Source of the DNA: SIG603 sp964370775
GTDB lineage: Bacteria; Bacillota; Clostridia; Oscillospirales; Acutalibacteraceae
DNA length: 64,000 nucleotides
Direction of reading: 5' to 3'
Assembly (NCBI GenBank): GCA_964370775.1
Contig: CAYJKT010000013.1
Location: 1-64,000, forward strand
Made by a program: the position numbers and the translations under genes. The notes beneath the pieces were generated by a model. That model saw only the letters and a program-made list of their open reading frames with translations. It did no database searches and was not told where the DNA came from. Positions 62,094 through 64,000 of this stretch are shown one piece after another; positions within the stretch are counted from its first letter, which is position 1, and each line of letters opens with the position of its first letter.

Positions 62094-62885
62094 ATGACAC
62101 TAAAAAAGAATATGCCATCTAAGGGTATAACAAAAAAGCTGTTAAGAATATTTGTGGTTACGTTGGGTTTAGGGGCTTTGCTTGGAATGAATGTACTAGC
62201 TACAGGTGTTTCGATAGACTTTTCTACCGAAAATGCAGATGGAGCATTCGGAAGCTTAGAACTTCTGTTCATGTTCATACTGCTTGCAGTTGCGCCGTCT
62301 CTACTTGTGATGATGACAAGCTTTACAAGGATAATCATAGTGTTTTCGTTTTTAAGAACGGCACTGGGTTTGCAGACAACTCCACCTAACCAAGTTTTGA
62401 TTGGCTTGGCATTGTTTTTGTCGCTGTTTATCATGCAACCTACGATTATGGAGATAAACGAAGTAGCTTTAGAGCCGTATTATGCAGGAGAGATTGACGA
62501 AACAGAATTTTTAGAATTAGCACAAGACCCATTAAAAGAATTCATGCTTAAAGAGACAGATACTGACGACTTGAACTTGTTTTTATCTCTTAGTGGTTCA
62601 AACGAGATGATACAAGAGGAAAGCACAGATGCATTGTTAGAGATAGGTTTAGAAGTAATAACACCAGCGTTTATTACAAGTGAATTAAAATATGCGTTTA
62701 CCGTAGGATTTTTGTTATTTTTGCCATTCTTAATTATCGATATGATAGTGGCAAGTACACTTATGTCTATGGGTATGGTTATGTTACCACCGTCCATGAT
62801 TTCTCTACCGTTTAAGATAATGCTGTTTGTTGTTGTTGACGGCTGGAGTTTATTAATGGAGACGCTGATACGGAGCTTTTTATAG
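62094..62885 (+). CDS. fliP: Flagellar export gate protein FliP
   Basis: This 263-residue protein has an N-terminal signal-like segment, then the FliP motifs LFMFILLAVAPSLLVMMTSFTRIIIVFSFLR and a C-terminal IDMIVASTLMSMGMVMLPPSMISLPFKIMLFVVVDGW. It builds the export gate with FliQ and FliR. Confidence 0.96.
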   Translation: MTLKKNMPSKGITKKLLRIFVVTLGLGALLGMNVLATGVSIDFSTENADGAFGSLELLFMFILLAVAPSLLVMMTSFTRIIIVFSFLRTALGLQTTPPNQVLIGLALFLSLFIMQPTIMEINEVALEPYYAGEIDETEFLELAQDPLKEFMLKETDTDDLNLFLSLSGSNEMIQEESTDALLEIGLEVITPAFITSELKYAFTVGFLLFLPFLIIDMIVASTLMSMGMVMLPPSMISLPFKIMLFVVVDGWSLLMETLIRSFL

Positions 62886-62900
62886 AAAGGATGAGTAAGT

Positions 62901-63164
62901 ATGGATCAAGGTCAAGTTCTAGAGGTTTTTTCTCACACAATTATGATGATACTACAGCTTGCTGCTCCTTTTTTAATAGTAAGTATAGTTATAGGACTGT
63001 TAGTGTCTATATTCCAAGCAGCAACACAAATTAATGAACAAACACTAACTTTTGTTCCAAAAGTAGCAGCAATTGCAATTATGATGCTGATTTTAGGTTC
63101 GTGGATACTTACTTCATTAGAAGAATTTTTTCATTATTTAACAGAAATTATAGTTTCTCTATAA
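62901..63164 (+). CDS. fliQ: Flagellar export gate protein FliQ
   Basis: This 87-residue protein has two membrane segments and the conserved LLVSIFQAATQINEQTLTFVPKVAAI. It follows fliP by 15 bases and has an AAAGGATG site. Confidence 0.95.
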   Translation: MDQGQVLEVFSHTIMMILQLAAPFLIVSIVIGLLVSIFQAATQINEQTLTFVPKVAAIAIMMLILGSWILTSLEEFFHYLTEIIVSL

Positions 63165-63180
63165 AAGATAGGAGTATGGT

Positions 63181-63951
63181 ATGGCACTTGATATAATGGT
63201 ATCTCAGTTAAGTGTTTATATACTTGTGTTTTGTAGAGTAGGTGGAATGATATTTTTTAATCCGTTGCTTTCAAGACGAAGCATACCAGCTCAGTTTAAA
63301 GTGGGCATGGTTTTAGGCTTAACACTTATCATAGTTCCATATTTTGACTACACACTTATTCCACAGTTTACAGACTTAAAGTTTGTATTGATGATGATGA
63401 GCGAACTGTTTATCGGTGTGTGTATGGGGTTTATATTTATAACATTTTACTTTATGATATTTGCCGCAGGCGACATGATAGACATGGGAATTGGTCTTGC
63501 AATGGCAAAGGCTTTTAACCCAGATTTAAGCATACAATCATCTGTTTCAGGCAACATATTTCAACTGTTTTTTGTAATCTACTTCTTTGTTACAAATTCT
63601 CATTTGGTCTTAATAAGAATAATAGTTGCTTCTTTTGACTTAGTTAACTTAGGAACAGTAACATTAAGTAGCAGTATATCGCAGTTCATGTTAACACTTT
63701 TTGTAAACGTGTTTATATTATCCATACAACTTGCACTTCCATATATAACAGCTGCGTTTGTGGTTGAGATGAGCATGGGCATACTTATGAAAATGGTACC
63801 ACAGATAAATGTTTTTGCAATTAACTTTCCGTTTAAAATACTCTTTGGTATGGTTTGGATATTTTTGTTTGCGCAGGCAACATCAGACTTTTTGCTAACA
63901 TATATGAATAATATGCTTATGAGTATGCAAAACTTTTTCGTCCAGTTATAG
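63181..63951 (+). CDS. fliR: Flagellar export gate protein FliR
   Basis: This 256-residue polytopic protein has FCRVGGMIFFNPLLSRRSIPAQFKVGMVLGL at the N-terminus and LPYITAAFVVEMSMGILMKMVPQINVFAINFPFKI toward the end, diagnostic of FliR. It completes fliP-Q-R. Confidence 0.95.
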   Translation: MALDIMVSQLSVYILVFCRVGGMIFFNPLLSRRSIPAQFKVGMVLGLTLIIVPYFDYTLIPQFTDLKFVLMMMSELFIGVCMGFIFITFYFMIFAAGDMIDMGIGLAMAKAFNPDLSIQSSVSGNIFQLFFVIYFFVTNSHLVLIRIIVASFDLVNLGTVTLSSSISQFMLTLFVNVFILSIQLALPYITAAFVVEMSMGILMKMVPQINVFAINFPFKILFGMVWIFLFAQATSDFLLTYMNNMLMSMQNFFVQL

Positions 63952-63972
63952 GTAAAATAAAGGGGGGATAAT

Positions 63973-64000
63973 ATGGCAGGCGAAAAAACCGAAAAAGCCA
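63973..64000 (+). CDS. flhB: Start of flhB (cut by the window end)
   Basis: An ATG after AGGGGGG opens the frame MAGEKTEKA, which resembles the charged start of FlhB, and flhB normally follows fliR. Only nine codons are visible. Confidence 0.65.

Overview
This 64 kb window is AT-rich and reads like the chromosome of a motile, spore-forming anaerobe of the class Clostridia. The support is a spoIIA operon (spoIIAA-spoIIAB-sigF), a multisubunit [FeFe]-hydrogenase operon, a DnaD/DnaI-type primosome pair and a Firmicutes-type flagellar region (FliY, FlbD, CheV, FlgM/FlgN/FlgK/FlgL). I see no rRNA, tRNA, CRISPR array or prophage. Genus cannot be settled from the sequence alone. One run of exactly 100 N (5154-5253) is an assembly gap inside a tandem-repeat gene.

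Layout. (1) 0.1-6.3 kb, minus strand: a YihY/BrkB membrane protein, a large lipoprotein of unknown role, and a secreted protein with many SH3b repeats and an interrupted GH24-type lysozyme domain. (2) 6.5-10.3 kb: dnaD, dnaC/dnaI-like and an IspD/TarI cytidylyltransferase on plus; a class I glutamine amidotransferase and a VanZ-family protein on minus. (3) 10.6-14.3 kb, plus: a phosphate (Pst) transporter, pstS-C-A-B, whose PstS has its two halves in swapped (circularly permuted) order. (4) 14.5-17.3 kb, minus: folC, then the spoIIA operon. (5) 17.7-22.7 kb, plus: a hydrogenase operon encoding a NuoE-like subunit, a HATPase protein, a ferredoxin-like protein, a NuoF-like subunit and the [FeFe] hydrogenase. 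(6) 22.9-23.9 kb: a truncated REP-associated tyrosine transposase (RAYT) read in frame into a GNAT acetyltransferase, with REP-type inverted repeats in and around it. (7) 24-33.5 kb: an operon uxaA-uxaB-uxaC-GH2 beta-hexuronidase on minus, with an AraC regulator and a second GH2 enzyme on plus. (8) 33.6-64 kb: chemotaxis and flagellar genes. These are cheV, an MCP, flgC, flgB, fliS, fliD and flgM-N-K-L on minus, and a long plus-strand operon fliE-F-G-H-I-J-K-flgD-(flgO-like)-flgE-flbD-motA-motB-fliM-fliY-cheY-fliO-P-Q-R-flhB that runs off the window.

How the parts fit. The hydrogenase set suits fermentative redox balancing. The uronate cluster would release a beta-linked hexuronic acid and convert it toward 2-keto-3-deoxygluconate, though the later enzymes here belong to the galacturonate branch. 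The flagellar block covers rod, hook, junction and cap proteins, the export gate, stator, switch and several chemotaxis parts; flagellin is outside the window. The flgBC pair is detached from fliE, and fliL is absent from its usual place.

The observations most worth following are the permuted PstS, the RAYT-GNAT fusion with several GTAGGG-footed REP doublets whose stems differ, the lysozyme domain split by an SH3b module, the low-complexity tails of FliY and MotB, and a set of unexplained hairpins and dyads in the pst and flagellar operons.
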